Assembly: GCA_030683005.1 (NCBI GenBank)
Contig: JAUXMY010000033.1
Location: 1-60,123, forward strand
From: Caulobacter sp.
GTDB lineage: Bacteria > Pseudomonadota > Alphaproteobacteria > Caulobacterales > Caulobacteraceae
Length of the DNA: 60,123 nucleotides
Direction: 5' to 3'
Shown: positions 34,626 to 43,993 of the stretch, one piece after another
How the letters are laid out: each line of letters begins with the position of its first letter
How positions within the stretch are numbered: the stretch's first letter is position 1
The notes under the pieces: generated by a model
Database searches by the model: none
What the model was told of the DNA's origin: nothing
The model's input: the letters and a program-made list of their open reading frames with translations, nothing else
Program-made: the position numbers and the translations under genes

Positions 34626-35358
34626 GCGCCTCGGGCTCGAACGTGAACAGGACGGCCGGGTCGGGCTTGTCGAGGCCCTTGCGCAGCTTCGCCGGCGCGA
34701 TGACCGACAGCAGGTGCTGGATGATGGCCAGCCGCGCGGCCTTCTTGTCGTCGGCCTTCACGCAGACCCAGGGGTGGATGACGCTGTGGGTGTGGGTCAG
34801 CATTTCGTCGCGGGCGGCGCTGTAGGCCTTCCACTTTTCCTGGGCGACGGCGTCCAGAGGACTGAGCTTGAGCGCCTTGAGCGGATCGGTTCGTCGCTCT
34901 TCGAGGCGGCGGTCCTGCTCTTCCCTGGTGATGTCCAGCCACAGCTTGACCAGCGTGATCCCGCTGTCGATCAGAATCGACTCGAAGGCCGGAACGTCGC
35001 GCAGGAATGTCGCCGCCTCGGCCTTGGTGCAGAATCCCATGACTGGCTCGACGCCGGCCCGGTTGTACCAGGAGCGGTTGAAGATCACGAGCTCGCCGGC
35101 CGCCGGCAGGTGGTGCGCGTAGCGCTGGAAATACCACTGCGACCTTTCGCGATCGGACGGCTTGGGCAGCGCGACAACCCGGGTCGCCCGGATCGACAGA
35201 TACTCGACTATGCGTCGAATCGACCCGTCCTTGCCCGCCGTGTCCCGGCCCTCGAAAATGACCAGCACCTTGTCGCCGCGCTCAAGAGCCAGCTGTTGCC
35301 ACCGGACCAGGGCGACCTGCAACTTTTCGAGGGTCTTGTCGTAGGCCTTGTCGCTCAT
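34600..35358 (-). CDS. ppk2: Polyphosphate kinase 2
   Basis: A 252-residue single-domain PPK2, which transfers phosphate between polyphosphate and nucleoside di- or monophosphates. Walker A FEGRDTAGKDGS, the lid PSDRERSQWYFQRY and the FNRSWYNRAGVEPVMGFC segment are all intact. The size fits the one-domain class (class I by pattern; nucleotide preference is not certain). It is convergent with the sulfotransferase gene and overlaps it by 26 nt. Its 5' side lies 45 nt from rsmE, which is divergent, so the promoters share that gap. Confidence 0.94.
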   Translation of the reverse strand: MSDKAYDKTLEKLQVALVRWQQLALERGDKVLVIFEGRDTAGKDGSIRRIVEYLSIRATRVVALPKPSDRERSQWYFQRYAHHLPAAGELVIFNRSWYNRAGVEPVMGFCTKAEAATFLRDVPAFESILIDSGITLVKLWLDITREEQDRRLEERRTDPLKALKLSPLDAVAQEKWKAYSAARDEMLTHTHSVIHPWVCVKADDKKAARLAIIQHLLSVIAPAKLRKGLDKPDPAVLFTFEPEALSDGRLAR

Positions 35359-35403
35359 GCGAGAGAGCTAAACACGGCGGGCAGTCCCGCGCTAGAAGGG
35401 GTC

Positions 35404-36132
35404 ATGATCCGTCTCCATGTTCCCGACGCCCTGGCGCCCGGCGCCCCGGTTTCCCCCTCGCCCGAGCAGAGCCGCTACCTGATCGCCGTGATGCGGCTGG
35501 CCATCGGGTCGGAGTTGCTGCTGTTCAACGGCCGCGACGGCGAGTGGCGGGCGACGGTGGTCGAGGCCAACAAGCGTGGCTGCCGGCTGACGGTCGGGTC
35601 GATGACACGGCCGATGGTCGAGGGGCCGGACCTCGATCTGGTGGCGGCGCTGGTCAAGCGCGGGCGGCTGGAGACCATCGTTGAGAAGGCCGTCGAGCTC
35701 GGCGTGCGCCGCATCCGGCTGGTCCAGACCCGGCGCACCAACGCCGACCGCGCCAACATCGGCCGGCTGCAGGCCATCGCCACCGAGGCGGCGGAACAGA
35801 CAGGACGCCTCGACGTGCCCGAGGTGCTCGCGCCGGAGAAGCTGGACCGCTTGCTGGACGCCTGGCCGGCGAACCGGCGGCTGATGTTCTGCGACGAGGC
35901 CGGCGGGGTCCCGCCGGCGCTGGCGGCGCTGAACGGCGCGGACGGCGGTCCATGGGCTGTGCTGATCGGTCCGGAGGGTGGTTTCGATCCCGAGGAAGGC
36001 GAGCGTCTTCGCGCCCTGCCTTTCGTCACCAGCGTGTCGCTCGGCCCCCGCATCCTGCGGGCCGACACCGCCGCCATCGCCGCCCTGACGATCTGGCAGG
36101 CGGCGAAGGGAGACTGGCTCACGGCCTCTTGA
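35404..36132 (+). CDS. rsmE: 16S rRNA (uracil1498-N3)-methyltransferase RsmE
   Basis: A 242-residue SPOUT-class methyltransferase that modifies U1498 in the decoding region of 16S rRNA. The N-terminal PUA-like domain (1-70) is followed by the SPOUT knot with LIGPEGGFDPEE and the terminal SLGPRILRADTAAIAAL, which bind SAM. The ATG at 35404 gives normal length and starts MIRLHVPD. gshA follows 108 nt downstream on the same strand, an order common in Alphaproteobacteria. Confidence 0.96.
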   Translation: MIRLHVPDALAPGAPVSPSPEQSRYLIAVMRLAIGSELLLFNGRDGEWRATVVEANKRGCRLTVGSMTRPMVEGPDLDLVAALVKRGRLETIVEKAVELGVRRIRLVQTRRTNADRANIGRLQAIATEAAEQTGRLDVPEVLAPEKLDRLLDAWPANRRLMFCDEAGGVPPALAALNGADGGPWAVLIGPEGGFDPEEGERLRALPFVTSVSLGPRILRADTAAIAALTIWQAAKGDWLTAS

Positions 36133-36240
36133 GACCGTAGCCTTTTGCTACCACCTGCTTAACAGCGTAAAGATCGCGCCGGCCGGGGAATGGGCCTCCC
36201 AGCCGCAGACCATCAAGAAGCCGGGGAGGCTCGCTTTCGT

Positions 36241-37611
36241 ATGTCCAACACTGTGTGTGACGACCGTCCTCTGACGCTCGACGACCTGACCGAGTACTTC
36301 GCGGTCGGCTCCAAGCCGGCCAGCGAATGGCGCGTCGGCGCCGAACATGAGAAGTTCGGCTTCCACCTGAACACCCATCAAAGCGTGGCCTACGACGGTC
36401 CAGACGGCATCGAGGCGATGCTCAAGGGCCTGATGCGTTTCGGCTGGGAAGGCGTCTACGAGGACCGCACCGACGGCGGCCAGACCCTGATCGCGCTGAG
36501 CCGCGGCGGGGCCAACATCAGCCTGGAGCCCGGCGGCCAGTTCGAGCTCTCCGGCGCGCCCCTGAACTCGATGCACGAGATCTGCGAGGAGACCGGCAAT
36601 CACCTTCGGGAGGTCAAGACGGTCGCCGACGAGTTGGGCCTTGGCTTCCTGGGCCTGGGCTTCCACCCGACGCTGAAGCGGTCCGACGCGCAAATCATGC
36701 CCAAGGGCCGCTACGTCATCATGCGGCGCTACATGCCGCTGGTCGGAAACCTGGGCCTCGACATGATGCTGCGCACCTGCACCGTGCAGGCCAACCTCGA
36801 CTTCTCGTCCGAAGCGGACATGGTGGCCAAGTTCCGCACCAGCCTGGCGCTGCAGCCGATCGCCACCGCCCTGTTCGCCAACTCGCCCTTCACCGAGGGC
36901 AAGCCCAACGGCTTCCTGTCGGCCCGGGCCAATGTCTGGACCGACACCGATCCCGACCGCACCGGCATGCTGGATTTCGTGTTCGAGGACGGCTTCGATT
37001 TCGAGCGCTACGCCCGCTACGCGTTCGAGGTGCCGATGTATTTCGTCAAGCGCAACGGCCTGTACGTCGACGTCGCCGGCAAGCGCTTCAAGGACTTCAT
37101 CGACGGCAGGCTCGAGGGCGTCGAAGGCCGGGCCACGATGAAGGACTGGTCCGACCACACTACAACCATCTTCCCGGAAGTGCGGCTGAAGACCTATCTG
37201 GAGATGCGCGGCGCCGACGGCGGCCCCTGGAGCCGGCTGTGCGCGCTGCCCGCCCTGTGGACCGGCATCTTCTATGATGACGCCGCGCTGGCCGCCGCCT
37301 GGGACCTCTGCAAGGACTGGACGCGCGAGGACCGCGAGGCCGTTCGCCGGGACGTGAACCGACTTGGCCTCAAGGCCGTGGTCGCCGGCCGCACGGTGCA
37401 GGATGTCGCGAAGGACATGATCGCCATCAGCCGCGAGGGCCTCAAGCGTCGCGCCCGGCTGGACGGCGGGTTCATCGACGAGACCACCTACCTGGGCGAG
37501 CTCGAGGCAATCGCCGACAGCGGCCTGACCCCCGCCGAGCGGCTGCTGGAGAAGTTCCACGGCGAGTGGCGAGGCGACATCAGCCGGGTGTTCGAGGAGT
37601 GCGCGTACTGA
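36241..37611 (+). CDS. gshA: Glutamate-cysteine ligase (plant-type GshA)
   Basis: A 456-residue ligase that makes gamma-glutamylcysteine, the committed step of glutathione synthesis. It belongs to the proteobacterial/plant (GCS2-like) family: GAEHEKFGF near the N-terminus, GQFELSGAPLNSMHE and the RYVIMRRYMP block form the glutamate and ATP sites. A GGGGAGG lies about 10 bases before the ATG. Glutathione made here links to the GST-like gene, the MAPEG protein and Ggt elsewhere in the window. A dispersed palindromic repeat starts 7 nt past the stop. Confidence 0.96.
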   Translation: MSNTVCDDRPLTLDDLTEYFAVGSKPASEWRVGAEHEKFGFHLNTHQSVAYDGPDGIEAMLKGLMRFGWEGVYEDRTDGGQTLIALSRGGANISLEPGGQFELSGAPLNSMHEICEETGNHLREVKTVADELGLGFLGLGFHPTLKRSDAQIMPKGRYVIMRRYMPLVGNLGLDMMLRTCTVQANLDFSSEADMVAKFRTSLALQPIATALFANSPFTEGKPNGFLSARANVWTDTDPDRTGMLDFVFEDGFDFERYARYAFEVPMYFVKRNGLYVDVAGKRFKDFIDGRLEGVEGRATMKDWSDHTTTIFPEVRLKTYLEMRGADGGPWSRLCALPALWTGIFYDDAALAAAWDLCKDWTREDREAVRRDVNRLGLKAVVAGRTVQDVAKDMIAISREGLKRRARLDGGFIDETTYLGELEAIADSGLTPAERLLEKFHGEWRGDISRVFEECAY

Positions 37612-37617
37612 GCTCAC

Positions 37618-37725
37618 TGCGTCCTTCGACACGCCGCTGCGCGGCTGCTCAGGATGACGTGTTCGGAAGCTCACCCACTCACGTCATGCTGAGCAGCGCT
37701 CAAGGAGCGCGTGTCGAAGCACGCA
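37618..37725. repeat. Dispersed palindromic repeat, family A copy 4
   Basis: Left arm TGCGTCCTTCGACACGCCG...GCTGCTCAGGATGACG and right arm ACGTCATGCTGAGCAGCG...GCGTGTCGAAGCACGCA, closely matching copy 1. It lies exactly between the convergent gshA and DUF427 stops and may serve as a two-way terminator. Confidence 0.88.
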
Positions 37726-37726
37726 C

Positions 37727-38131
37727 CTACTCCACGTACGGCGGGTCCATCGGCGGCACATGGCGGACGGGCTGCGGCGTCTCGTGGGCCTCGATATCGA
37801 CATGCTCCGCCGCGAAGGCGATGCAGCCTTCGATCAGCGAAGCGCCGTCCTTCGCCGCCTCGTACGACCAGGCGACATCCTCGACGATAGTGGCGTCGCG
37901 CATGATCGTGAACCAGCTGGCCCTGCCCTTCCAGGGACAGACGGAGGCATGGTCGTTGCGCCGCAGGACCGACATGTGCACGTCCTCGCGCGGGAAATAG
38001 TAGACCGGCTCACGATCGTGCTCCTCAAGCCGGAGAGCCCGGGCGCTGTCGGCGACCTCGTGGCCCTCGAAGAGCACGCGAACCCTTCCGGGCGCGGCGA
38101 TGATGGCAAATGGCGTGGTCGTGTCAGACAT
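37727..38131 (-). CDS. DUF427 domain protein
   Basis: A 134-residue protein of the DUF427 family, with VRVLFEGHEVADSARALRL, the invariant PVYYFPREDV and the CPWKGRASWF motif followed by DVAWSY. DUF427 proteins are small beta-rich domains with no established function. It ends one base beyond the dispersed repeat, so its C-terminus (PYVE) may be shaped by the repeat boundary. The gene is divergent from the POT transporter (182-nt gap). Confidence 0.9.
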   Translation of the reverse strand: MSDTTTPFAIIAAPGRVRVLFEGHEVADSARALRLEEHDREPVYYFPREDVHMSVLRRNDHASVCPWKGRASWFTIMRDATIVEDVAWSYEAAKDGASLIEGCIAFAAEHVDIEAHETPQPVRHVPPMDPPYVE

Positions 38132-38313
38132 GGCGCGCTCCTCCGATGAGCAAACGCGCGAGAGGCGAAAGCGGCTCCATAAAGTCCGATGGCGGCAAGC
38201 CGTTGCTTGTGAAACCGGTCGACGCGTGATTTTCTGCCGCGCAATTCGGGGCGGTCGCGGGGGATCCTTGCCGCCCCCTCGGCGTAGACGCCAAAGCCAA
38301 CGGGGACGGCAGT

Positions 38314-40230
38314 ATGAATATCGTGATTGCGCTGGGGATCCTCGTGACCCTGGCCACAGGCATCCCGGTGTTTCTGCAGATGCGGAAACACCCCAAAGGC
38401 CTTCTGATTCTCTTCTTTGCGGAGATGTGGGAGCGCTTTTCCTACTACGGGATGCGCGGCATCCTGATTTTCTACCTGACCCAACATTTCCTGTTCAATG
38501 ATCAGTACTCCGGCGGGATCTACGGCTCCTACACGTCACTGGTCTACCTGCTGCCCCTGATCGGCGGCCTGCTCGCCGACCGGTACCTGGGCACCCGCAA
38601 GGCGATCGCCTTTGGTGCGCTGCTGCTGGTCGCCGGCCACCTGGCGATGGCTATCGAAGGCCGTCCCGCGACCCAGACCCTGACCTATGCCGGCGCCCAG
38701 TACGAGGTTGTGCTGGAAGGGCGCGGCGACACGCGCGAGGTCGGGATCAAGGTAGGAGACCAAGTCTACACCTATGGCGGCGGCGAGGGCGGCGGTCTGG
38801 CGATCAACGACCTTCCGGCGGACTCTCCCCTGCCCAGCCAGTTGGCCAAGGGCTCCTACGAACTGCAGGAGACCCGTGATCCGACCTATGTGAACATCTT
38901 CTTCCTGGCCATTTCACTGATCATCATGGGCGTCGGCTTCCTCAAGCCGAATATCTCCACGATCGTGGGCCAGCTGTATCCGCAGGGCGACCCGCGCCGG
39001 GATCCGGGCTTCACCCTCTACTATTACGGCATCAACCTCGGCGCCTTCTGGGCCTCGGTGCTGTGCGGCTATCTCGGTCAGACTTACGGCTGGGGCTGGG
39101 GCTTCGGCCTCGCCGGCGTCGGCATGCTTCTTGGCTTCATCGTCTTCGTGCTCGGCAAGCCGCTGCTTGAAGGCAAGGGCGAACCTCCGAACCCCGAACT
39201 GTTGGCCAAGCCGCTCTTCGGGCCCATCAATCGTGAAGGGCTGATCTACATTCTCGCGGTCCTCGGCGTTGGCGTCGTCTGGTTCATGGTTCAGCGCAAT
39301 GCTCTGGTGGGTACTGTCCTGACCGTGAGCACCATCCTGTCGCTGGCGTTCATTGGCTGGTTCCTGATCTTCAAGTGCGACAAGATCGCCCGTGAGCGGA
39401 TGATGCTCGCCCTCGTGCTGATCTTCGGCGCGGTGGTCTTCTTCACCCTGTTCGAACAGGCCGGCACGTCGCTGAACCTGTTCGCCGACCGCAACGTCGA
39501 CCTGGCGCTGATCGGCTCGCCGATCACGATGGAGGCCTTTGGCCAAACGTTCTTCTTCGGCACGCGCGAGATGGTGATGGCGCCGGGCGTTCCGGCCGAC
39601 GTGCGCTGGATCGACATGGGCATCACCGCGGCCCAGACACAGTCGTTCAACGCCGGCTTCATCCTGATCTTCGCGCCGATCTTCGCCGCGCTCTGGCTGT
39701 TCCTCGCGCGGATCAACCGCGACCCGAACCCGGTGATGAAGTTCGGTCTCGGCATCGTGCAGGTTGGTCTCGGCTTCATGGTCGTGGTCTGGGCGGCCGG
39801 TTCGGGCATGGTCAACCCGGCCTTCCAGATGCCGCTGCTGATCCTGGCCTTCCTCTACCTGCTGCACACCACCGGCGAACTCTTCCTGTCGCCGGTCGGG
39901 CTGTCGGAGATCACCAAGCTGTCGGTGCCCTCGGTCGTCTCGTTCATGATGGCGGTGTGGTTCCTGTCGAGCTCGATCGCCCAGTACGTCGGGGGCATTA
40001 TCGCCGGAACGCTCGGATCCGAGACTGTCGGTGGTCAGGTCCTCGATCCGGAAGGCGCCTTGAAGACCTCCCTGGGGGGCTTCGAGATGCTCGGCTGGGC
40101 GGGGATCGGAGTCGGGGTGGTGTTCATCCTGATCAGCTTCCTGATCAAGCACTGGGCTCACGGGGTGAACGACGCCTCCTCGCACCCGGCGCCGGCGGTC
40201 GATGGTGATCGCCAGTCGATGCCGGACTAG
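38314..40230 (+). CDS. POT/PTR-family proton-coupled oligopeptide transporter
   Basis: A 638-residue MFS-type transporter of the POT family that imports di- and tripeptides with protons. The hallmark AEMWERFSYYGMRGIL (ExxERFxYYG) is in TM1, and FYxxINxG appears as YYYGINLG. It has more than 12 predicted helices and a longer than usual loop after helix 3 (residues about 110-190, hydrophilic and Gly-rich), which is normal for the bacterial long-form group. The start at 38314 begins MNIVIALG. An intrinsic terminator follows at 40254. Unlinked to neighbours by function. Confidence 0.93.
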   Translation: MNIVIALGILVTLATGIPVFLQMRKHPKGLLILFFAEMWERFSYYGMRGILIFYLTQHFLFNDQYSGGIYGSYTSLVYLLPLIGGLLADRYLGTRKAIAFGALLLVAGHLAMAIEGRPATQTLTYAGAQYEVVLEGRGDTREVGIKVGDQVYTYGGGEGGGLAINDLPADSPLPSQLAKGSYELQETRDPTYVNIFFLAISLIIMGVGFLKPNISTIVGQLYPQGDPRRDPGFTLYYYGINLGAFWASVLCGYLGQTYGWGWGFGLAGVGMLLGFIVFVLGKPLLEGKGEPPNPELLAKPLFGPINREGLIYILAVLGVGVVWFMVQRNALVGTVLTVSTILSLAFIGWFLIFKCDKIARERMMLALVLIFGAVVFFTLFEQAGTSLNLFADRNVDLALIGSPITMEAFGQTFFFGTREMVMAPGVPADVRWIDMGITAAQTQSFNAGFILIFAPIFAALWLFLARINRDPNPVMKFGLGIVQVGLGFMVVVWAAGSGMVNPAFQMPLLILAFLYLLHTTGELFLSPVGLSEITKLSVPSVVSFMMAVWFLSSSIAQYVGGIIAGTLGSETVGGQVLDPEGALKTSLGGFEMLGWAGIGVGVVFILISFLIKHWAHGVNDASSHPAPAVDGDRQSMPD

Positions 40231-40253
40231 GCGACCGCGCAAGCACAGATGGC

Positions 40254-40287
40254 GAAGGGCCCCGGAGATCACTCTCCGGGGCCCTTC
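40254..40287 (+). terminator. Intrinsic terminator after the POT transporter gene
   Basis: A perfect 15-bp stem, GAAGGGCCCCGGAGA (40254-40268) pairing with 40273-40287, and a TCAC loop, followed by a weak TTC run. It ends the + strand transcript; the minus-strand receptor gene stops 66 nt beyond it. Confidence 0.85.
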
Positions 40288-40352
40288 TTCCCTGGCCTTT
40301 GGCAGCTCCGGTTCAGGACGGAGCCGAGCGATCTTGAGCGGCCGGGAATCCC

Positions 40353-42407
40353 CTATCCGAACGTTTTTCGCAACCGGACGTAAAGGAAGGGGTCGAAGTT
40401 CAGCGGACGCGCATCCGTATAGGCCAGCGCAGTGGTGTCCCGCGGGCCGGCATAGACCTCACGATTGCGGATGAAGTCGCGAGCCGCCAGGTTCTGGGCC
40501 TCAACACGGACACTGAACGTCGGCGTCGGCTTGTAGTCGATGTAGATCTGGTACCAGGTCTCCAACTCGACCGTCTCGATCTGGTCGAAGCGGTAGTAGG
40601 TCTCCTCGAAGCCGAGGAAGGCGTTGACGCCCCACTGGAAGCGGTAGCGGGGCAGGTCCTGGGAAAAGTTGATCTCGCCTTCAAAGGGTTCCTGGCCGCT
40701 CATGCGCCGGGTCTCCCCGGTGGTGGGGTCAGTGACTTCCGAGCGGGTCCACTCGCCCTTGGCCTTCAGAAGGCCGCCGGAGACGCCGAACCGGCCCAGC
40801 GGCAGGTTCAGCGACACAGCCAGGCTGTCAGCCGCGCCATCGCCGATGTTGCCAGGGGCGTCGAACGCGTAGCCGGGACCGATGATCGGCACACGGTCGG
40901 TGGCGTCGGTGATCTCCTGGTGCGTCAGGGTCACCACGACCGCGCCGTCCTTCCAGAACTTGCGTTCGTAGGCCGCCTCCATAGTCCACATCTTGCTGGG
41001 CTCGAGGTCGGCGTTCCCGGCGGTGACGACGCCCGTCGAAAAGGCCGTCGACGAGACGAAGTCTCCGAAGTCGAGCTGGCCGACCTCGCGTTCGACTCGC
41101 AGCCGGATCTGGTCGGAGGCTGTCGGCGACCAGGTCGCCGACAGCCGCGGCTTGGGATAGGTGAAGGACTTCTCCAGGTTGGTGTCGCCGCTCTGCCTGA
41201 TGGTCGACACCTCGACCCGCAGGCCGGCCTCGAGCGATAGTCCCGGACGCGGCCGCCAGGTTGTCGCGCCGAACACCTCGCCGCGCCGCTCCTCGACCCG
41301 GACGTTGGCGGCGGGCAGCACGACAGGAACGCCGTTCTGGACGAAGTCGGTGCTGCTATCGAGGAAGTTGAACGCCGCCTCGCCGCCGCCTTCGACGCTC
41401 AGGGTCGGCGACAGGGTGTAGCGCAGTACGCCTCTGGCGATGGTCTCGCCACGCTCGCCGGATTCGGAGAAGACGCCGTCATCGGTCCCGTTGTCGAACG
41501 CCGAGCTGAACTCGGTGTAGCGACGGTTGGTGAGGGCGGTGAGTTCGAGTCTGGTCCTTGCGTTGAGCGCCCGCTCCCAGCTACCGCCGATCTCGCCGTC
41601 CGTTCGGCGGAAGTCATCGATCACCAGAAGCCGGTCCGGCGCCGGGAAGGTGGCGATCTCGTCGAGCGACCAATCGTAGTGCTCAAAGCGATAGCTGGTG
41701 TTCAGCGACAGTCGACCGCCGGCGAGCGGCCCCTTCCACCCGCTCTTGGCCTCAAGGCCGCGTCCGCCTCCCGTCTCGTCCGAAAAGCTGTCTCGCAGCA
41801 GCACGCCAGCGCCGTCGCGCCGCGTGCGAGGCCCCTCGCCGGCCCCGTCGTCAACGAACCGGAAGGGCAGGATCGACCACTCAAACTTGCCGTCGCCGAG
41901 ACCTCGCGATCCTTCGAACCGCAAGGCCGGCGTCGTCCGTCCGTCCTGGAAGACCGACGAGGCTACGGCCAGCAGCCACTGGCCGCCGCTGTCCTTGCGA
42001 AGGATCACGTTGGCGATGACGGTCTTGCCCTGCATGTCGATGCCGGGGGCGCCGCCCTGGATTATGTCGACGCGCTCGACCTGGCCGGCCTGGATCCGGC
42101 GAAGCACGTTCTCCAGCGGATCGTTCTTGGACGCCGGGCGCTGGCCGTCGATCAGGACATTGCCCGCCGCGCCGCCGTAGCCGCGCACGCTGTCGCCGCC
42201 ATCGAAGGCGAAGCCAGGAACCCGCGCCAGCATGTCAAAGGCGGTTGTAGGCTGAAACTCTGTGAAAAAGGCCGCGACGTAGGGAGTGACGCCCTGTCGC
42301 CCCGCAGCGCCTGCGACCGATTCGAGCGCGACTTCGGCCTGGGCGTTTGCACCGCTGGCGGCGATCAGGATCGCCAGGGCGGCGGTCGCGAAAAGCGGAT
42401 TCTTCAT
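40353..42407 (-). CDS. TonB-dependent outer-membrane receptor (beta-barrel family)
   Basis: A 684-residue receptor: signal peptide about 1-20 (ending GANAQ), plug with PGFAFDGGDSVRGYGGAAG, VLIDGQRPASKNDPLE and VERVDIIQGGAPGIDMQGK, then a barrel ending in LRKTFG. It lacks an obvious N-terminal TonB-box STN extension. The ATG at 42407 follows GGGGGAG by seven bases; upstream frame is not coding. It is downstream of tldD on the same strand with a 120-nt gap holding a near-perfect palindrome. Ligand unknown: a LacI-like operator would favour a sugar, and the barrel family also includes iron and peptide uptake types. Confidence 0.87.
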   Translation of the reverse strand: MKNPLFATAALAILIAASGANAQAEVALESVAGAAGRQGVTPYVAAFFTEFQPTTAFDMLARVPGFAFDGGDSVRGYGGAAGNVLIDGQRPASKNDPLENVLRRIQAGQVERVDIIQGGAPGIDMQGKTVIANVILRKDSGGQWLLAVASSVFQDGRTTPALRFEGSRGLGDGKFEWSILPFRFVDDGAGEGPRTRRDGAGVLLRDSFSDETGGGRGLEAKSGWKGPLAGGRLSLNTSYRFEHYDWSLDEIATFPAPDRLLVIDDFRRTDGEIGGSWERALNARTRLELTALTNRRYTEFSSAFDNGTDDGVFSESGERGETIARGVLRYTLSPTLSVEGGGEAAFNFLDSSTDFVQNGVPVVLPAANVRVEERRGEVFGATTWRPRPGLSLEAGLRVEVSTIRQSGDTNLEKSFTYPKPRLSATWSPTASDQIRLRVEREVGQLDFGDFVSSTAFSTGVVTAGNADLEPSKMWTMEAAYERKFWKDGAVVVTLTHQEITDATDRVPIIGPGYAFDAPGNIGDGAADSLAVSLNLPLGRFGVSGGLLKAKGEWTRSEVTDPTTGETRRMSGQEPFEGEINFSQDLPRYRFQWGVNAFLGFEETYYRFDQIETVELETWYQIYIDYKPTPTFSVRVEAQNLAARDFIRNREVYAGPRDTTALAYTDARPLNFDPFLYVRLRKTFG

Positions 42408-42501
42408 CCAGTGCTCCCCCATGAGCCCCCCGGCCCAGGTGGAAGCGAACCTGATCGCGCGCCCTCCGCGAGGCACGTTACAACGCTGAAATGTGGATTA
42501 A

Positions 42502-42524
42502 ATCGCCGAAACGTTTCCGGCGAT
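42502..42524 (-). promoter_or_regulatory. Near-perfect palindrome between tldD and the TonB receptor gene
   Basis: ATCGCCGAAACGTTTCCGGCGAT is an inverted repeat with one extra base. The AAACGTTT centre matches the CG-centred core of LacI-family operators. It lies 3 nt after the tldD stop and about 95 nt before the receptor start, so a terminator role for tldD is also possible, though no T-run follows. Confidence 0.5.
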
Positions 42525-42527
42525 CAC

Positions 42528-43958
42528 TCAGACCGCAGTGCCGCCCACCGTCAGGCCAGTGATCTTCATCGAGGGTTGCGCCACCCCCACCGGCACGCCC
42601 TGCCCGGCCTTGCCGCAGACCCCGATGCCCGGGTCCATTGCGAAGTCGTCCCCGATCATCGTCACCCGGGTCAGGGCGCTGGGGCCATCGCCGATCAGGC
42701 TGGCGCCCTTGACCGGCGTTGTCAGCCGGCCGTCCTCGATCAGCCAGGCTTCTGTGCACTGGAACACGAACTTGCCGTTGGTGATGTCCACCTGGCCGCC
42801 GCCGAGATGGGCGCAGAAGATGCCGCGCTTCGTCGACGCGATCATCTCCGCCTGGGTGTGGTGGCCGCCGAGCATGCCGGTGTTGGTCATTCGCGGCATC
42901 GGCATATGGGCGTATGACTGGCGACGGGCGTTGCCGGTCGCGCTCATACCCATCAGGCGGGCGCTCATGCGGTCGTGCATGTAGCCGACCAGGATGCCGT
43001 CCTCGATCAGGATCGTGCGTTCGGTGGGCGTGCCCTCGTCATCGATGGTCAACGACCCGCGACGTCCGGGGATCGTCCCGTCATCGAACACCGTCACGCC
43101 CGGCGCGGCGACCCGCTCACCGATTCGGCCGGAGAAGGCCGACAACCCCTTTCGGTTGAAGTCGCCCTCCAGCCCGTGGCCGACAGCCTCATGCAGCAGG
43201 ACGCCGTTCCAGCCCGGGCCGAGAACGACGTCCATCTCACCAGCGGGACAGTCCACGGCGTCAAGGTTCACCGTCGCCTGGCGGATGGCGTCGTCGACCT
43301 GGGCCTGCCACTTGTCGGGCGATATCCAGGCCTCGAAGCCGGCGCGGCCGCCGGCCCCGGATGTGCCGGTCTCCCGGCGTCCGTCGCGCTCGACGGTGAC
43401 CTGGACGTTGACCCTTACCAGCGGCCGCACGTCGCGGATCAGCCGGCCGTCGGCGCGCAGGATTTCAACCGTCCGGCGCTCGCCCGCCATTGAGGCCATC
43501 ACCTGGACCACGCGCGGATCGCGGGCCCGGGCGAAGGCGTCGATCTCCTGCATCAGCGCCACCTTGTCGGAGAAGGCAGGCGAGGCGACAGGGTCGTCTT
43601 CATTGTAGAGTTTGGCGTTGGTGGCCCGCGGCGCCTCGGCGGCCACGCCGGCGTAACCGCGGCGGGCCAGCTTCGCCGAATCGCCGGCTCGCCGGATCGC
43701 AGCCTCGGAGATTTCGCCAGCATGGGCGTAGCCGGCCGTCTCGCCGGCGACGACGCGAAGGCCAAAGCCCTCGCCCGAATCGTAGCTGGCCGTCTTCAGC
43801 CGTCCGTCGTCAAAAACGAAGGCTTCGGTCTCGGATCGCTCCAGGAAAAGCTCGCCGTCGTCGGCCCCGGCCAGGGCCTCGCCGAGGATGGCGCGGGCGC
43901 GTTCGGGATCAACGCCGGCGGCGTCGAGGAGCGAGGGAGCGAGAGGAGAGGCGGTCAT
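42528..43958 (-). CDS. tldD: TldD metalloprotease subunit
   Basis: A 476-residue TldD family protein (U62) that carries the zinc-binding HExxxH motif, here HEAVGH in LLHEAVGHGLEGD. With its partner PmbA (encoded at 10.7 kb in this window) it forms the cytoplasmic protease that processes small peptides and degrades unfolded fragments. The N-terminus has the family's FDDGRLKTASYDSGEGFGLRV block, and the C-terminus has GVCGKAGQGVPVG. Length is normal. The start is at 43958. The DUF2807 gene upstream on the same strand is 35 nt away but is probably unrelated in function. Confidence 0.95.
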   Translation of the reverse strand: MTASPLAPSLLDAAGVDPERARAILGEALAGADDGELFLERSETEAFVFDDGRLKTASYDSGEGFGLRVVAGETAGYAHAGEISEAAIRRAGDSAKLARRGYAGVAAEAPRATNAKLYNEDDPVASPAFSDKVALMQEIDAFARARDPRVVQVMASMAGERRTVEILRADGRLIRDVRPLVRVNVQVTVERDGRRETGTSGAGGRAGFEAWISPDKWQAQVDDAIRQATVNLDAVDCPAGEMDVVLGPGWNGVLLHEAVGHGLEGDFNRKGLSAFSGRIGERVAAPGVTVFDDGTIPGRRGSLTIDDEGTPTERTILIEDGILVGYMHDRMSARLMGMSATGNARRQSYAHMPMPRMTNTGMLGGHHTQAEMIASTKRGIFCAHLGGGQVDITNGKFVFQCTEAWLIEDGRLTTPVKGASLIGDGPSALTRVTMIGDDFAMDPGIGVCGKAGQGVPVGVAQPSMKITGLTVGGTAV

Positions 43959-43993
43959 GACGCTACAGGTAGGGCGTCAGACCGCCTTCGTCA

